From an uncultured Bacteroidia bacterium (GTDB lineage: Bacteria > Bacteroidota > Bacteroidia > Bacteroidales > F082), in assembly GCA_902799345.1 (NCBI GenBank), contig CADBZW010000032.1, forward strand, positions 1 through 34,218: a DNA stretch of 34,218 nucleotides. The letters run 5' to 3'. Below are positions 1-8,755 of this stretch, piece after piece. Under the pieces are notes generated by a model. It made no database searches. It was not told the origin of the DNA and was given only the letters and a program-made list of their open reading frames with translations. The stretch's first letter is position 1. Every line of letters starts with the position of its first letter. Made by a program: the position numbers and the translations under genes.

Positions 1-2
1 AA

Positions 3-566
3 GACCTGGTTTGGGGTAATGGCGTAATGGTTGATGTCTCAAGTGATTACAAAGGGACTGAAAAGGCAATTCTGGAGGTTTATCGCGAGTATTCAGAGGA
101 GCAGAACGGCACATTTGTGGAAGCCGCCCAAAACGGCTATGTGAAGGACCTGAACAATTTGTCGCTGCAACCCGTCAAGATGGCCATGCGCCTGCTGGAA
201 TTGTTCATGTTGCTTTCGGTGCTGATTTCCTTGCTCGGCCTCGTGGCCATGAGCACCTATTACAGCGAGCAAAGCACCAAGAGCATCGCCGTGCGTAAGG
301 TGTTTGGCAGCAATGTCCACCGCGAATTGTGGCGCACGGTGAAGGACTACATGGTTTTGGTTGGTATCGCGGCACTTATCAGCATCCCGCTTGCCGTTTG
401 GTTCTGTGGCCGCTATTTGGATCGTTTCGCCTATCGCATTGAGCATTACGGTTGGATCATCGCCGTGGCCGCCATCCTCGGCATGTTGATGGCCTTCCTC
501 TCGGTGCTATGGCAGACTTTGAAGGCGGCACGGACGAATCCGGCGGAGGCTTTGAAGAAGGAGTAA
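3..566 (+). CDS. FtsX-family ABC transporter permease, C-terminal part (5' end outside window)
   Basis: The reading frame is open from the window edge, so the visible 187 residues are the C-terminal end of a longer protein; the first ATG inside the window is not a believable start. What is visible is a short periplasmic stretch, then a hydrophobic segment (LLELFMLLSVLISLLGLVAM), a cytoplasmic loop of the type TKSIAVRKVFGSN, and two more membrane segments, ending in ARTNPAEALKKE. This is the terminal FtsX domain of MacB/FtsX-like permeases. The same ending recurs in the permease at 5836-8095 (ARANPATVLKKE), so the two are paralogues of one locus. The family works with a separate LolD/MacB-like ATPase, which is not in this window. 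The substrate cannot be inferred. Confidence 0.88.
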   Translation, partial: DLVWGNGVMVDVSSDYKGTEKAILEVYREYSEEQNGTFVEAAQNGYVKDLNNLSLQPVKMAMRLLELFMLLSVLISLLGLVAMSTYYSEQSTKSIAVRKVFGSNVHRELWRTVKDYMVLVGIAALISIPLAVWFCGRYLDRFAYRIEHYGWIIAVAAILGMLMAFLSVLWQTLKAARTNPAEALKKE

Positions 567-578
567 AACTGCAAATTA

Positions 579-606
579 TGTTTTTTCGGTAATGTTTTTT
601 CGGTAA
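579..606. repeat. Two tandem copies of a 14-bp unit
   Basis: TGTTTTTTCGGTAA occurs twice back to back (579-592, 593-606), just after the permease stop codon and before the promoter box of the ATPase gene. It may shift spacing of an upstream promoter element; no function is evident. Confidence 0.7.
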
Positions 607-621
607 TTTGAGTAAAAGCAT

Positions 622-629
622 TATCTTTG
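622..629 (+). promoter_or_regulatory. Bacteroidota -7 box for the AAA ATPase gene
   Basis: TATCTTTG matches the Bacteroidota TAnnTTTG box and lies 20 bp before the ATG at 649. The expected -33 TTTG is weak: TTCG lies at the right distance, inside the end of the 14-bp tandem repeat. Confidence 0.5.
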
Positions 630-648
630 TCCCCAAAATCAAGGCATT

Positions 649-1785
649 ATGGTAAAGAACATCAATCCGTTCATAGTTTCAGGAAAGATTGCTCCAGAAT
701 ACTTTTGCGACCGTGTGAAGGAAGCGGCTGATTTGGAGAAATCGATTCATAATCAGATGAATGTGGTGCTGACTTCGCCGCGCAGAATGGGAAAGACTTC
801 GCTTGTCGACTTCGTTTTTGAGAAGCCAGAAATAAAAGATAAGTATATCACTGTTTCGGTCGATATACTTCACACTACGACCTTCCGCGAGTTTATCCTT
901 GCTCTTGGGACAGCGGTTTTCGACAATGTGGCCTCTCGAAGTGTGAAGTTGCGCAAGCAGTTTGTCACTTTCTTGAAGTCGCTTAGCGCAAGCTTCGGCT
1001 ACGACACCGTCCAAAACATGCCCACTTTCGACATCAAGTTGGGCGATGTGCAGAACCCGGAATATACTTTAGCGGAAATCTTCAGTTACCTTGAAAAAGT
1101 CGATAAGCGTTGCATTGTCGTTATTGATGAATTTCAACAGATTACGCGGTATCCCGAGAAGAATGTAGAGGCTTTATTGAGAACGCATATCCAAAAACTC
1201 TCGAATGCCAATTTTGTGTTTTCAGGCAGTCAGAGAAGGCTAATGGAAGAAATGTTCTTCTCGGCAAAGCGGCCGTTTTTTCAAAGTGCAAAATCGCTCC
1301 GATTGGAACCTATCGCCTCCGATGTCTATCTGGATTTCGCGACTCGCCATTTTCAAGAGTCGGGGAAAGACCTTGCACCTGATGCCTTTTTGCATGTTTA
1401 CGAGGTTTTTATGGGCGTCACTTTATATGTGCAACGTATCATGAAGGACGCTTTTTCGGAAACACCTAAAGGCCAAACTTGCGATGTTGAGGCTGTAAAT
1501 CAGCTGATTGAGGATTATATTGACGAGAATGACTCTCGGTTGCGTGAACAGTTGGCCTATATCACCGAAGCGCAAAAGGAACTGCTTTACGCCATCCATG
1601 CCGAAAAACAGGTGCAAGGCATCACTTCCACGGCATTCAACAAGAAATACCGTTTGCGTTCGCCAAGTTCAAGCCAATCGGCAGCTCTCAAATTGCTTGA
1701 ATACGACCTTATTACAAGAAAGGAAAAAACCTATTCCATTTCCGACCCGTTGATGAAACTTTGGTTGGATAGGAGAAAAGTTTGA
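649..1785 (+). CDS. AAA-type ATPase of the archaeal-ATPase-like family (orphan)
   Basis: This 378-residue protein has a P-loop at residues 43-51 (SPRRMGKTS), a Walker B strand at about 155-164 (CIVVIDEFQQ, with D160 and E161), and a sensor-like strand FVFSGSQ near 190. The C-terminal third resembles a winged helix (AEKQVQGITSTAFNKKYRLRSPSSSQSAALKLLEYDLI). This layout fits the PF01637-like ATPases that are abundant and mostly uncharacterised in Bacteroidota and archaea. The start is the ATG 20 bp after a TATCTTTG box. It is a single-gene unit between the permease and the regulator genes, with no obvious tie to efflux. No signal peptide or membrane segment is visible, so it should be cytoplasmic. 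The role is unknown; ATP binding is well supported. Confidence 0.85.
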   Translation: MVKNINPFIVSGKIAPEYFCDRVKEAADLEKSIHNQMNVVLTSPRRMGKTSLVDFVFEKPEIKDKYITVSVDILHTTTFREFILALGTAVFDNVASRSVKLRKQFVTFLKSLSASFGYDTVQNMPTFDIKLGDVQNPEYTLAEIFSYLEKVDKRCIVVIDEFQQITRYPEKNVEALLRTHIQKLSNANFVFSGSQRRLMEEMFFSAKRPFFQSAKSLRLEPIASDVYLDFATRHFQESGKDLAPDAFLHVYEVFMGVTLYVQRIMKDAFSETPKGQTCDVEAVNQLIEDYIDENDSRLREQLAYITEAQKELLYAIHAEKQVQGITSTAFNKKYRLRSPSSSQSAALKLLEYDLITRKEKTYSISDPLMKLWLDRRKV

Positions 1786-1791
1786 ATTATC

Positions 1792-1825
1792 GGGACTCGC
1801 GTCCCACGTCTTGAAGGAACGACGT
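1792..1825. repeat. Two small adjacent hairpins after the ATPase gene
   Basis: GGGAC-tcgc-GTCCC (1792-1805) is followed at once by ACGTC-N10-GACGT (1806-1825). No U-tract follows, so this is not a canonical terminator. The region 1786-1900 otherwise holds a leader rich in repeated AACTGA units (about 1862-1898) directly before the response-regulator ATG. Confidence 0.5.
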
Positions 1826-1900
1826 TTAATGACGGTGCTTCGACAGGCTCAGCAACCTGCTTCAACTGAATAACTGAACAACTGACAACTAATAACTGAA

Positions 1901-3210
1901 ATGTCCAAACTCAAATCCAAAATCCTAGTCGTCGACGACAATGCCGGCATCCGGTCGGCACTGAAGATATTGCTGCCCATGCGCTTCGCCGAGGTGGAAC
2001 TCATCGCCTCGCCCAAGGTGCTGATGGAGACCATGCGGACTTTCAAACCCGATGTGGTGCTGCTCGATATGAACTTCGAGACCGACATCAACACGGGCAA
2101 CGAAGGCCTCTTCTGGCTCTCCGAACTGAAACGCGACTTCCCCGAGGTGGAGGTGGTGCTCTTCACTGCCTACGCCGACATCGCCCTCGCCGTGGAAGGC
2201 ATGAAACGCGGTGCCTTCGACTTCGTGGTGAAACCTTGGGACAACGCCAAACTGTTGGGTATCCTTGAAGAAGCTTGCAAGAAACATCGTAAGGTCACGG
2301 GGAAGGCCTCCATTGCCGAACCCGCACCCATGATGCGTTGGGGTGAGAGCGATGCGATGCAGCAATTGCGCGCGATGGTGGAGAAAGTGGCTCCCACCGA
2401 TGCCACGGTGCTCATCACGGGCGAGAATGGTACGGGTAAGGATGTGTTGGCCAATGAGATACACCGCCTGTCGAGTCGCGCCACTAAGCCGATGGTGGGC
2501 GTGGACATCGGAGCCATCACGGATACTTTGTTCGAGAGCGAGATGTTCGGCCATGTGAAAGGCGCTTTCACCGATGCTCATGCCGACCACATCGGCAAGT
2601 TCGAGCAGGCCAATGGCACCACTTTGTTCCTCGATGAGATCGGCAATGTGCCGCTGGCACAGCAGGCCAAACTGCTGTCGGCGACACGGTTTCAGTGCCC
2701 GTCGACATCCGCCTGATTTGTGCCACCAACATGGACTTGGCTACAATGGTCAAGGAAGGTCGTTTCCGCGAGGATTTGTTCTACCGCATCAACACGGTCA
2801 CACTGCACCTGCCGCCCTTGCGTGAGCGTTCTGACGAGATTGTGCCGTTGGCGGAGGCTTTTGTGAAGCAATACGCTGAGAGATACCACCGTGCCGCACA
2901 TGGACTCTCGGAGGAGGCCAAACAAATGCTATTGCGCTGCCGTTGGAGTGGCAACATCCGAGAGCTACAAAACTGCATCGAAAAGGCGGTCATCTATTCC
3001 GAAACCGAACTGGTTCGCGCCGAGGACCTGCAAATCCGAGCTTCTGACATGACCGAAAGCAAGTCACAAGCCGAGTCGTTGGAAGATGCCGAGGAAAAGG
3101 TGATTCGTCAAGCCATGAAACAATACAACGGCAATCTTTCATTGGTGGCCAAGGCATTGAAAATCAGTCGACCGACACTATACAGTCGTTTGAAGAAATA
3201 TGGGATATGA
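1901..3210 (+). pseudogene. Sigma-54-dependent response regulator (NtrC family), interrupted by an internal deletion/frameshift
   Basis: The 5' part (1901-2716) encodes a receiver domain with acidic D12/D13, phospho-acceptor D56 (VVLLDMNF), T89 and K111. It continues into a sigma-54 AAA+ domain with Walker A GENGTGKD (174-181), a GAFTDA loop (221-226) and Walker B LFLDEIGN. Homology stops at S260 (nucleotide ~2680). It resumes in another frame as GDTVSVPVDIRLICATN (sensor I) and runs to a Fis-type helix-turn-helix (NGNLSLVAKALKISRPTLYSRL) ending at 3210. Family members have about ten extra residues (VLQ...VTPV type) between these blocks, so roughly 31 bp (3n+1) appear to be missing. The GTG at 2695 is not a true separate start. 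As written, the first product would end at 271 residues without its DNA-binding domain. Its last codons overlap the kinase gene (ATGA), so the pair was co-transcribed. The expected role is activation of the nearby sigma-54 promoters. Confidence 0.85.
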
Positions 3211-4064
3211 GCATCTGGATTTGGATAGCGATAATCGTTGTGGCAGTAGTGGCATCCGTTGTGGTCACTTTTGTGCTGACGCGGCGGCACGACACCAAGA
3301 AGGTGTCCTTCATGATGGATGCCTTGGAAGACGGCGAGCTGAATTTCCGTTTTCAGGAAAAGTCGTCGCTGAACCGTGCCTTGAACCGCATCCGTGGCAT
3401 CTTCGAGCGTAGGTCGGCGGTGGACGAGTCCGCCTCGTGGAGCAAGCTGTTTCGCGTGATTACCCATGAAATCATGAATACCGTGGCGCCAATTGCCTCA
3501 CTGAGCGATGCGCTTTCCAAAGAAGAAGACTTGGACGTAAAGGCGGGCTTGGAGACGATTTCAGAATCCTCAAAAGACTTGATTCGATTTGTGGAGTCGT
3601 ATCGCAGCATCACCCAGGTTGCACCGCCCGTTCGTAAGGCCGTGATGGTGGACGAACTTATCGACCGCGTTATGCGTCTCAACAAAGCCAAAATTGCTGA
3701 ACAAGGTGCCACCTTGGCCTATCAAGCTAAGACCCTTGACTTGCTCATTTATGTCGATGAAGGCCAAATCATGCAGGTGTTCAACAACTTGATTAAGAAC
3801 GCTGTGCAGGCAGGTGCCACTTCTATCCGCATCATAGCAGACTTGAACTCGGAGGACCAAACCGTCATCCGTGTGGCCAACAATGGCAAGGCCATCCCAT
3901 TGCGCCAAATCGAGGAAATTTTTGTTCCGTTCTACACCACCAAGCCCAACGGCACGGGCATCGGCTTGAGTCTCTCGAGACAGATTATGGTGAGGCACAA
4001 CGGTATCTTGAATCTCGAGCAGAGCGACAACCAAATGACGGTGTTCACTTTGGTGTTTAAGTAA
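3207..4064 (+). CDS. Membrane-bound sensor histidine kinase partnering the sigma-54 regulator
   Basis: This 285-residue protein has one N-terminal membrane segment (about residues 3-24) and no large sensor domain, so any signal is probably sensed in or through the membrane. The kinase core is complete: H-box RVITHEIMNTVAPIASLSDAL with phospho-acceptor His87, N-box NNLIKNAVQAG, G1-like VANNGKAIP, F-box EIFVPFYTTKPNG, and G2 TGIGLSLSRQI. Its ATG overlaps the stop of the regulator gene (ATGA), indicating translational coupling and a cognate pair. Enhancer-like palindromes start five bases after its stop codon. Short kinases of this type next to NtrC-family regulators are typical of Bacteroidota efflux/ABC-permease loci. 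The kinase is intact even though its regulator is frame-broken. Confidence 0.9.
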   Translation: MSIWIWIAIIVVAVVASVVVTFVLTRRHDTKKVSFMMDALEDGELNFRFQEKSSLNRALNRIRGIFERRSAVDESASWSKLFRVITHEIMNTVAPIASLSDALSKEEDLDVKAGLETISESSKDLIRFVESYRSITQVAPPVRKAVMVDELIDRVMRLNKAKIAEQGATLAYQAKTLDLLIYVDEGQIMQVFNNLIKNAVQAGATSIRIIADLNSEDQTVIRVANNGKAIPLRQIEEIFVPFYTTKPNGTGIGLSLSRQIMVRHNGILNLEQSDNQMTVFTLVFK

Positions 4065-4068
4065 GCAG

Positions 4069-4107
4069 TGTAAAATAACTTTACAGTGGGTGTAAAGAAT
4101 CTTTACA
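4069..4107. promoter_or_regulatory. Twin palindromic enhancer (UAS) for the tolC promoter
   Basis: Two 17-bp palindromes, TGTAAAATAACTTTACA (4069-4085) and TGTAAAGAATCTTTACA (4091-4107), lie 22 bp apart start to start, i.e. on the same face of the helix. The last ends 54 bp before the sigma-54 element at 4161. The same arrangement recurs at 8665-8702. These are the expected binding sites for the Fis-type HTH of the adjacent regulator. Confidence 0.82.
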
Positions 4108-4160
4108 ATTGAGGCAAATCTTTAAATTTTAAATCTTTAAATTTCAAATAGTTACATTTT

Positions 4161-4176
4161 TGGCACGCGATATGCT
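4161..4176 (+). promoter_or_regulatory. Sigma-54 (-24/-12) promoter of tolC
   Basis: TGGCACGCGATATGCT matches TGGCACG-N4-(T/A)TGCW with the obligatory GG-to-GC spacing. It is 47 bp before the tolC ATG and downstream of the twin palindromes. A second TGGCACG at 4183-4189 has no -12 partner. Confidence 0.8.
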
Positions 4177-4207
4177 TTCGTTTGGCACGTAGAAAACTAT
4201 ATGTAAG

Positions 4208-5617
4208 ATGAAAGCTAAACATACCTTTTTCATTTTGATGATGTCCGTTGGAGCCTTGACCAGCGTCAAGGCTCAGGACACCGTCACCATGGACCTCAAA
4301 GCCTGCATGCGCTATGCCGTGGAGCACTCCACGAAGATGCGCATTGCCCAAGCCGACAACCGCGATGCGCAAATCGACCGGCGCGATGCCATCCTTGCGG
4401 CCTTTACACCTACGATTGAGGGTGGTACATACGCCTATTCCAACTTCGGCCGTAGTATCGATCCCGAGACCAACACCTATATCCGAACGACCTCGTTCCA
4501 CAACGGCTATAGTCTCTCGGCGGGCATCAACCTCTTCAATGGATTCCAGGCGGTCAACAACCTGAAAATCACTAAGACGGCACAGATGATGGGCTTGACC
4601 AAGGAACAGCAAACCGAAGACCAGATCTGTCTCGCCACCATGGAGGCTTACTGCAATGTGTTGTATTACACCGAGATGCAGAAAGCCCTGCAAGCGCAGG
4701 TGACCACGGCAGAAAAGGCTGTACAGTTGGCTACAAGGCAGGAACAATTGGGACAGAAATCCCACGCCGATGTGGTGCAGATGCAGAGCGACCTCGCCGA
4801 GCGCCAGTACCAACTGACCCTTTGTCGGAACAACCTCAATAATGCCGTCATCACCCTAAAAGATGTGATGTTTTGGCCGATTGAAAAACCATTGAAAATT
4901 GTGGATTTGGATGCTGTAGGGATGCCATATCATGGCATCCGCATCGTCAACGATTCGTTAGTGCGGCTGCCGCAATGCGACAGCCCTACAGACCAGGCGG
5001 AAAACATCACACAAACGTTGGAATTTGCCAAAACCAACATGCCTGCCGTCGTTTTGGCCGAAGGCACGATGAAGAATGCCCGTCTCGCCCTGAAGACCGC
5101 CCGTTGGCAGTTGCTGCCTCGACTCTCGCTCTATGGTGGCTGGTCATCGAGTTTCTTCACCTATCCAGGCATGGAGGGCTATGTGCCCACGCCGTATTTC
5201 GAGCAGTTGAAGAACAACGGCGGCGAGTATGTGCAACTCTCGTTGAGCATCCCCATCTTCGACCGCCTCTCGAAACATTCCAACATCGCAAAGCGGAAGA
5301 ATGCCTACGACCGCGCCCAAGCCGATTATGAGCAGACGCTTCAAACGGTGGAGGCCGAAGTGCGCCGCGCCATCGCCGACCGCGATGGCTCGGCTGACGC
5401 GCTGCGACAGGCCGCCGTTCGCGCCGAATTGCAGCAGGAGGCTTACGCGTTGAACACCAAGCGTTTCGAGCAAGGCTTGATTTCTTCCATTGAGTACCAA
5501 ACGGCCTCAAACAATTACCTCAACGCCCTCGCGGAACAATTGAATGCCAGGCTTCAATACTTTATTAAGAATAGTGTTGTAACTTATTATAAAGGGATAT
5601 CGTATTTAGAACAATGA
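4208..5617 (+). CDS. TolC-family outer-membrane efflux protein
   Basis: This 469-residue protein begins with a signal peptide (MKAKHTFFILMMSVGALTSVKAQ, cleavage near residue 22). It has two OEP-type repeats rich in long amphipathic helices, e.g. YTEMQKALQAQVTTAEKAVQ and DYEQTLQTVEAEVRRAIADR. The second half carries the usual ARLALKTARWQLLPRLSLYG and ALNTKRFEQGLISSIEYQT motifs. Length and layout match trimeric TolC-like channels, which span the outer membrane and periplasm and dock to MacA/HlyD-type adaptors. It is the first gene after the sigma-54 promoter at 4161. Downstream permeases and the adaptor at 11349 plausibly form the rest of the export machine. The start is the ATG directly before the signal peptide. 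Confidence 0.93.
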   Translation: MKAKHTFFILMMSVGALTSVKAQDTVTMDLKACMRYAVEHSTKMRIAQADNRDAQIDRRDAILAAFTPTIEGGTYAYSNFGRSIDPETNTYIRTTSFHNGYSLSAGINLFNGFQAVNNLKITKTAQMMGLTKEQQTEDQICLATMEAYCNVLYYTEMQKALQAQVTTAEKAVQLATRQEQLGQKSHADVVQMQSDLAERQYQLTLCRNNLNNAVITLKDVMFWPIEKPLKIVDLDAVGMPYHGIRIVNDSLVRLPQCDSPTDQAENITQTLEFAKTNMPAVVLAEGTMKNARLALKTARWQLLPRLSLYGGWSSSFFTYPGMEGYVPTPYFEQLKNNGGEYVQLSLSIPIFDRLSKHSNIAKRKNAYDRAQADYEQTLQTVEAEVRRAIADRDGSADALRQAAVRAELQQEAYALNTKRFEQGLISSIEYQTASNNYLNALAEQLNARLQYFIKNSVVTYYKGISYLEQ

Positions 5618-5652
5618 CACTCGACTGTGAGACACAAGAATCAACCACAAAA

Positions 5653-5740
5653 CGTCATTGCGGGCTTGACCCGCAATCTCCTGAACGAGAGGGCGTCGTC
5701 TTCGCGTACAGGAGATGGCGGATGCTTCTCCGCCATGACG
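5653..5740. repeat. Palindromic interspersed element with CGTCAT/ATGACG ends
   Basis: The 88-bp element begins CGTCAT and ends ATGACG. It contains hairpins GCGGG-cttga-CCCGC and TGGCGGA-N6-TCCGCCA, and an inner inverted pair ATCTCCTG/CAGGAGAT. It therefore folds as a nested structure. No coding capacity or transposase is visible. It sits between tolC and the next permease and looks like a MITE/REP-type element. Confidence 0.65.
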
Positions 5741-5835
5741 GTAAAAGGCGTTAGGGGAGTGCCCCTCAGCCTTGCGTCTCGAAGTCCCCTGTCGAACAAA
5801 CAATTCAACAGTTAAACAATCAACACTTCAATAAT

Positions 5836-8095
5836 ATGAAATCATTTTTCAATTTTTTGAAACGGAACAAACTTTACGCCCTCATCAATCTTTTGGGCTT
5901 GACCATCTCAATGGCATTCGTGCTGCTCTTGGCCGTGTATGTGCAGAAACAACTCTCCACCGATGCTTTCCAAGAGAACGCCGACCGGATTTTTGTCGTC
6001 ACGAACGAGCAAAACATCAACATGGCCTACTGGCTCGACAAGCACCTGCGCAACCGGTTCCCCGAACGGCAACACCATCGCAGTGGACTCTTGTTTCTTC
6101 GAAATGTTCAGTTACGACCTCGTGAAAGGCTCGAAGGCCGACTGGAAAATCTCGGGCGACCGCTGCATGGTGAGCGAGGCCTTCGCCAATGCGCATTTCG
6201 GTGACAAGGATCCCATCGGGCGACAAATCACCTACGAACACGAGGGCGACGACTTCCCGCTGACCGTTTGCGGCATCTTCAAGGACTTCGGCAACAGCAT
6301 CCTCAAAACGCCCGAGGTGCTTCTTCGCGGCGACATTCTTACTAAGACCAACTCTTCGCACGATGAGCGCATGAGCAACGCGGGGGCAGGCGTCACTTTC
6401 GTGATGACCTACCCAGGCGCGGATTTGAACGCCCGCCACGATGACATTCTGGCTTGGTGCGAGGAGAATTTCTGGATTTATAAGAAAGAATATGACGACG
6501 TACGTATCATCCCGCTGCGCGATGTCTATTTCTTGAAAGACGGGAGCACTGATTGGACGAACACCATCAGCCACGGCAACCGCAGTTTCGTGAACCTGTT
6601 GCTTGCGATGTGTCTGATGCTCTTGGCCTTCGCCATCCTCAATTACGTCAACCTCTCCACCGCACTTATCGGCTTCCGCGCCAAGGAAATGGCCACGCGA
6701 AGGCTCGTCGGGGCGACCAAGGCAGGCATTTTCTTGAAGATGATAGGCGAGAGCACCTTGCTTTGCGCCGTGGCGATGGGTTTGGCCATCTTGCTGGCCG
6801 AAGCCCTTGCGCCCAAGGCATCGGAGATTTTGCGCTATCAGGTTTCGGTGCTTGGTGCTGTAAATGTGACTAATGTGTTGATTGCCGTTGGTTTCGTTTT
6901 GGTTTTGGGCTTTGTTTCCGGCCTTGTCCCCGCTTTGATGATTCAAAAGGTGCAACCCATCGAGATTGTGCGCGGCTCGTTGCGGCTGAAAACCAAAACA
7001 GTGTATGGCCCTGTCATCATTGTGGTGCAGAACGCCGTGGCCGTGGTGATGCTCGTCGCCGCCCTGACGATTTACTTGCAGACGCAATATATGATTAACT
7101 ACGACTTGGGCTACAACACGAAAGACATCCTCGTGATGGACAACGCTTACGGGACATCGGGCGAAATGAAAGCTATGCTCGATGCCTACCGCGCCGAGCC
7201 GATGGTGGAGGATGTGGGCCAAGGTGACGGAACGCCGCTACTCGGTACCAACAACTGGACGGTGGAATTAGAAAACGGGGAATGGGTGTCGTTCCAACAG
7301 ATTCAGGGCGACCAACACTATTTCGATATTTTGGGGCTTCGAGTCAAGCAGGACAACCATATACCCACCAAGGAATATTGGCTCAATGAATACGCTTTCA
7401 AGCAGATTGGCATTGAAGAGACAGCCACGGAAATCCATTCCGCCGGAAATGGCACACTGCTTATCGGCGGAATCTACTACGATTTCAAGATCCGCCCGTT
7501 GGAATGGGACCAGAGTGCGGCCTTGATTCTTAACCGTGGCGAAAACCCCGACGACGATTATCCGTGGAATTTGTTGGTCAAAGTGACGGGTGATCACAAA
7601 GAGGCTTACAACCGTTTGGAGCAGGTGACGAAAGAGTTCTTCCCCGACAAGATGTTTCAGGCCTATTACCTCGAAGACCAAATCAAGGGCGTGTTCGGCA
7701 ACGAAAGCCGCACCCTCCGCATCGTCCTGATTTTCACCTTGCTTTCGATGCTCGTTTCGGCCTTGGGCTTGTTTGCGATGAGTTCCTACTACATGCAGCA
7801 GGAGCGTCGCGCGGTGGCGGTGAAGAAGGTGTTTGGCGCCGACTATGGCGGCGTGTTGCGCGAGTTGGTGCTGTCGTTTATGAAGTTGGTCGGCATCGCC
7901 TTCGTGGTGGGCATTCCCATGGCGTGGCTTGTGATGCGCCGTTGGCTTGAGGACTACACGCACCGCATCGCCCTCTCGTGGTGGATTTTCGCTTTGGCCG
8001 TGCTTGCCGTCGTGCTGATGGCCTTCCTGTCAGTCATTTGGCAAAGCATCAAGACGGCACGGGCTAATCCAGCTACGGTGTTGAAGAAGGAGTAG
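5836..8095 (+). pseudogene. FtsX/MacB-type ABC permease with internal deletion and frameshift
   Basis: The first ~75 residues (MKSFFNFLKRNKLYALINLLGLTIS..., ending at RFPE near nucleotide 6063) are the normal N-terminus: one membrane segment and the start of a MacB-like periplasmic domain. Homology then continues in another frame as NGNTIAVDSCFFEMF and stays open to 8095, through two FtsX domains separated by a second periplasmic domain. The intact paralogue at 8823 has about 20-25 more residues at this point (VEEATRTTFYFSNDHYVDAD type), so roughly 60-75 bp plus a frame change seem lost. As written, the first frame ends at 6204 (122 residues). The gene follows tolC in the same direction after a 218-bp spacer containing a palindromic element. 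With the frame restored it would be about 780 residues, like its neighbour. The cognate ATPase is not in the window. Confidence 0.82.
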
Positions 8096-8097
8096 CA

Positions 8098-8493
8098 TCA
8101 CTTCTCTTTTAGGAAACGCTTCAACAAAAATGCGAGGAAGTAAGGGAAAGTGTAGAAACTGCCGTTCCAGCCGATATTCTTATACCCAAATTTGATGCCG
8201 TATTTCACTTCGGGGTAAGAGTCCCATTTGATGAGGTTGTTCAACGAGGCTGTGGCTCCGTCCTTGGCCTTCACCTCGACGGGAATCAGCGAGTCGGCAT
8301 CCCTTACGAAGAAATCCATTTCGATGGCGGGGCTGTCGTGCTTGTAGTAATACAGCTGCTCGTATCCCGATTTCCGCAGCATTTCACCGACAACGTTCTC
8401 GTAGATGGCACCTTTGTATGTACCGAAGTTTTTGTTGATGCGAAGGTCGTCTTGAGCTTCTTCGTCAAGAGAAGCTATCAAAAGCCCTGTGAT
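8098..8493 (-). pseudogene. Remnant of a DUF4143-type AAA ATPase (C-terminal domain only)
   Basis: On the minus strand the frame reads TGLLIASLDEEAQDDL, then NFGTYKGAIYENVVGEML, YYYKHDSPAIEMDFFVRD and LIPVEVKAKDGATASLNNLI. These are conserved blocks of the DUF4143 (restriction-endonuclease-like) C-terminal domain of a large family of Bacteroidota ATPases. Full proteins are around 400 residues and have an N-terminal P-loop domain; here an in-frame stop precedes TGLL directly and no upstream ATPase portion is present. The ~127 residues are thus a truncated leftover. It is convergent with the permease gene, ending two bases from its stop. The only initiation codon is a TTG at 8481. Probably non-functional. 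Confidence 0.75.
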
Positions 8494-8541
8494 TCATATA
8501 GAAACTTATCTATTTTTCTTTCAAGTAGTTCCATTGCATTG

Positions 8542-8619
8542 AATCACATTTTCTGCTGCAGAAATAGTCAAAAAATCACATTTTCTGACAATTTTTTTAT
8601 CAAAAAATCACATTTTTGT
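8542..8619. repeat. Three spaced copies of an AATCACATTTT unit
   Basis: AATCACATTTTCTG appears near 8542, again near 8574, and as AATCACATTTTTG near 8606, with ~32-bp periodicity and A/T-rich spacers. They lie next to the broken end of the DUF4143 remnant and may be old operator repeats of that lost gene. Confidence 0.55.
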
Positions 8620-8664
8620 AAAAGATATAAATTACTTCCTGCCTCAAATCCAAGCTGGAACCAC

Positions 8665-8702
8665 TGTAAAGTTTCTTTACACCACTGTAAAATAACTTTA
8701 CA
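8665..8702. promoter_or_regulatory. Twin palindromic enhancer (UAS) for the second sigma-54 promoter
   Basis: TGTAAAGTTTCTTTACA (8665-8681) and TGTAAAATAACTTTACA (8686-8702) are 21 bp apart. The second is identical to the first palindrome of the tolC enhancer. The pair ends 54 bp before the -24 element at 8756, the same distance as upstream of tolC. A further TGTAAA half-site follows at 8706. Confidence 0.82.
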
Positions 8703-8755
8703 CTTTGTAAAATAGCTGTTTTTGTATTTCGTTGATTATTATTGATTTGCAATTT

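Noticed and set aside
2695-3210. Separate short gene starting at GTG 2695 (AAA+ C-terminal part plus HTH)
   Set aside because: Homology to the sigma-54 activator extends upstream of the GTG in the same frame (GDTVSV), so this is the second half of a broken gene, not an independent one.
4183-4200. Second TGGCACG as another sigma-54 promoter
   Set aside because: No TGC at the required -12 distance; TGGCACG alone is not sufficient.
6017-7222. 401-codon minus-strand frame
   Set aside because: It is antisense to the permease at 5836-8095, has low-complexity composition and no recognisable motifs.
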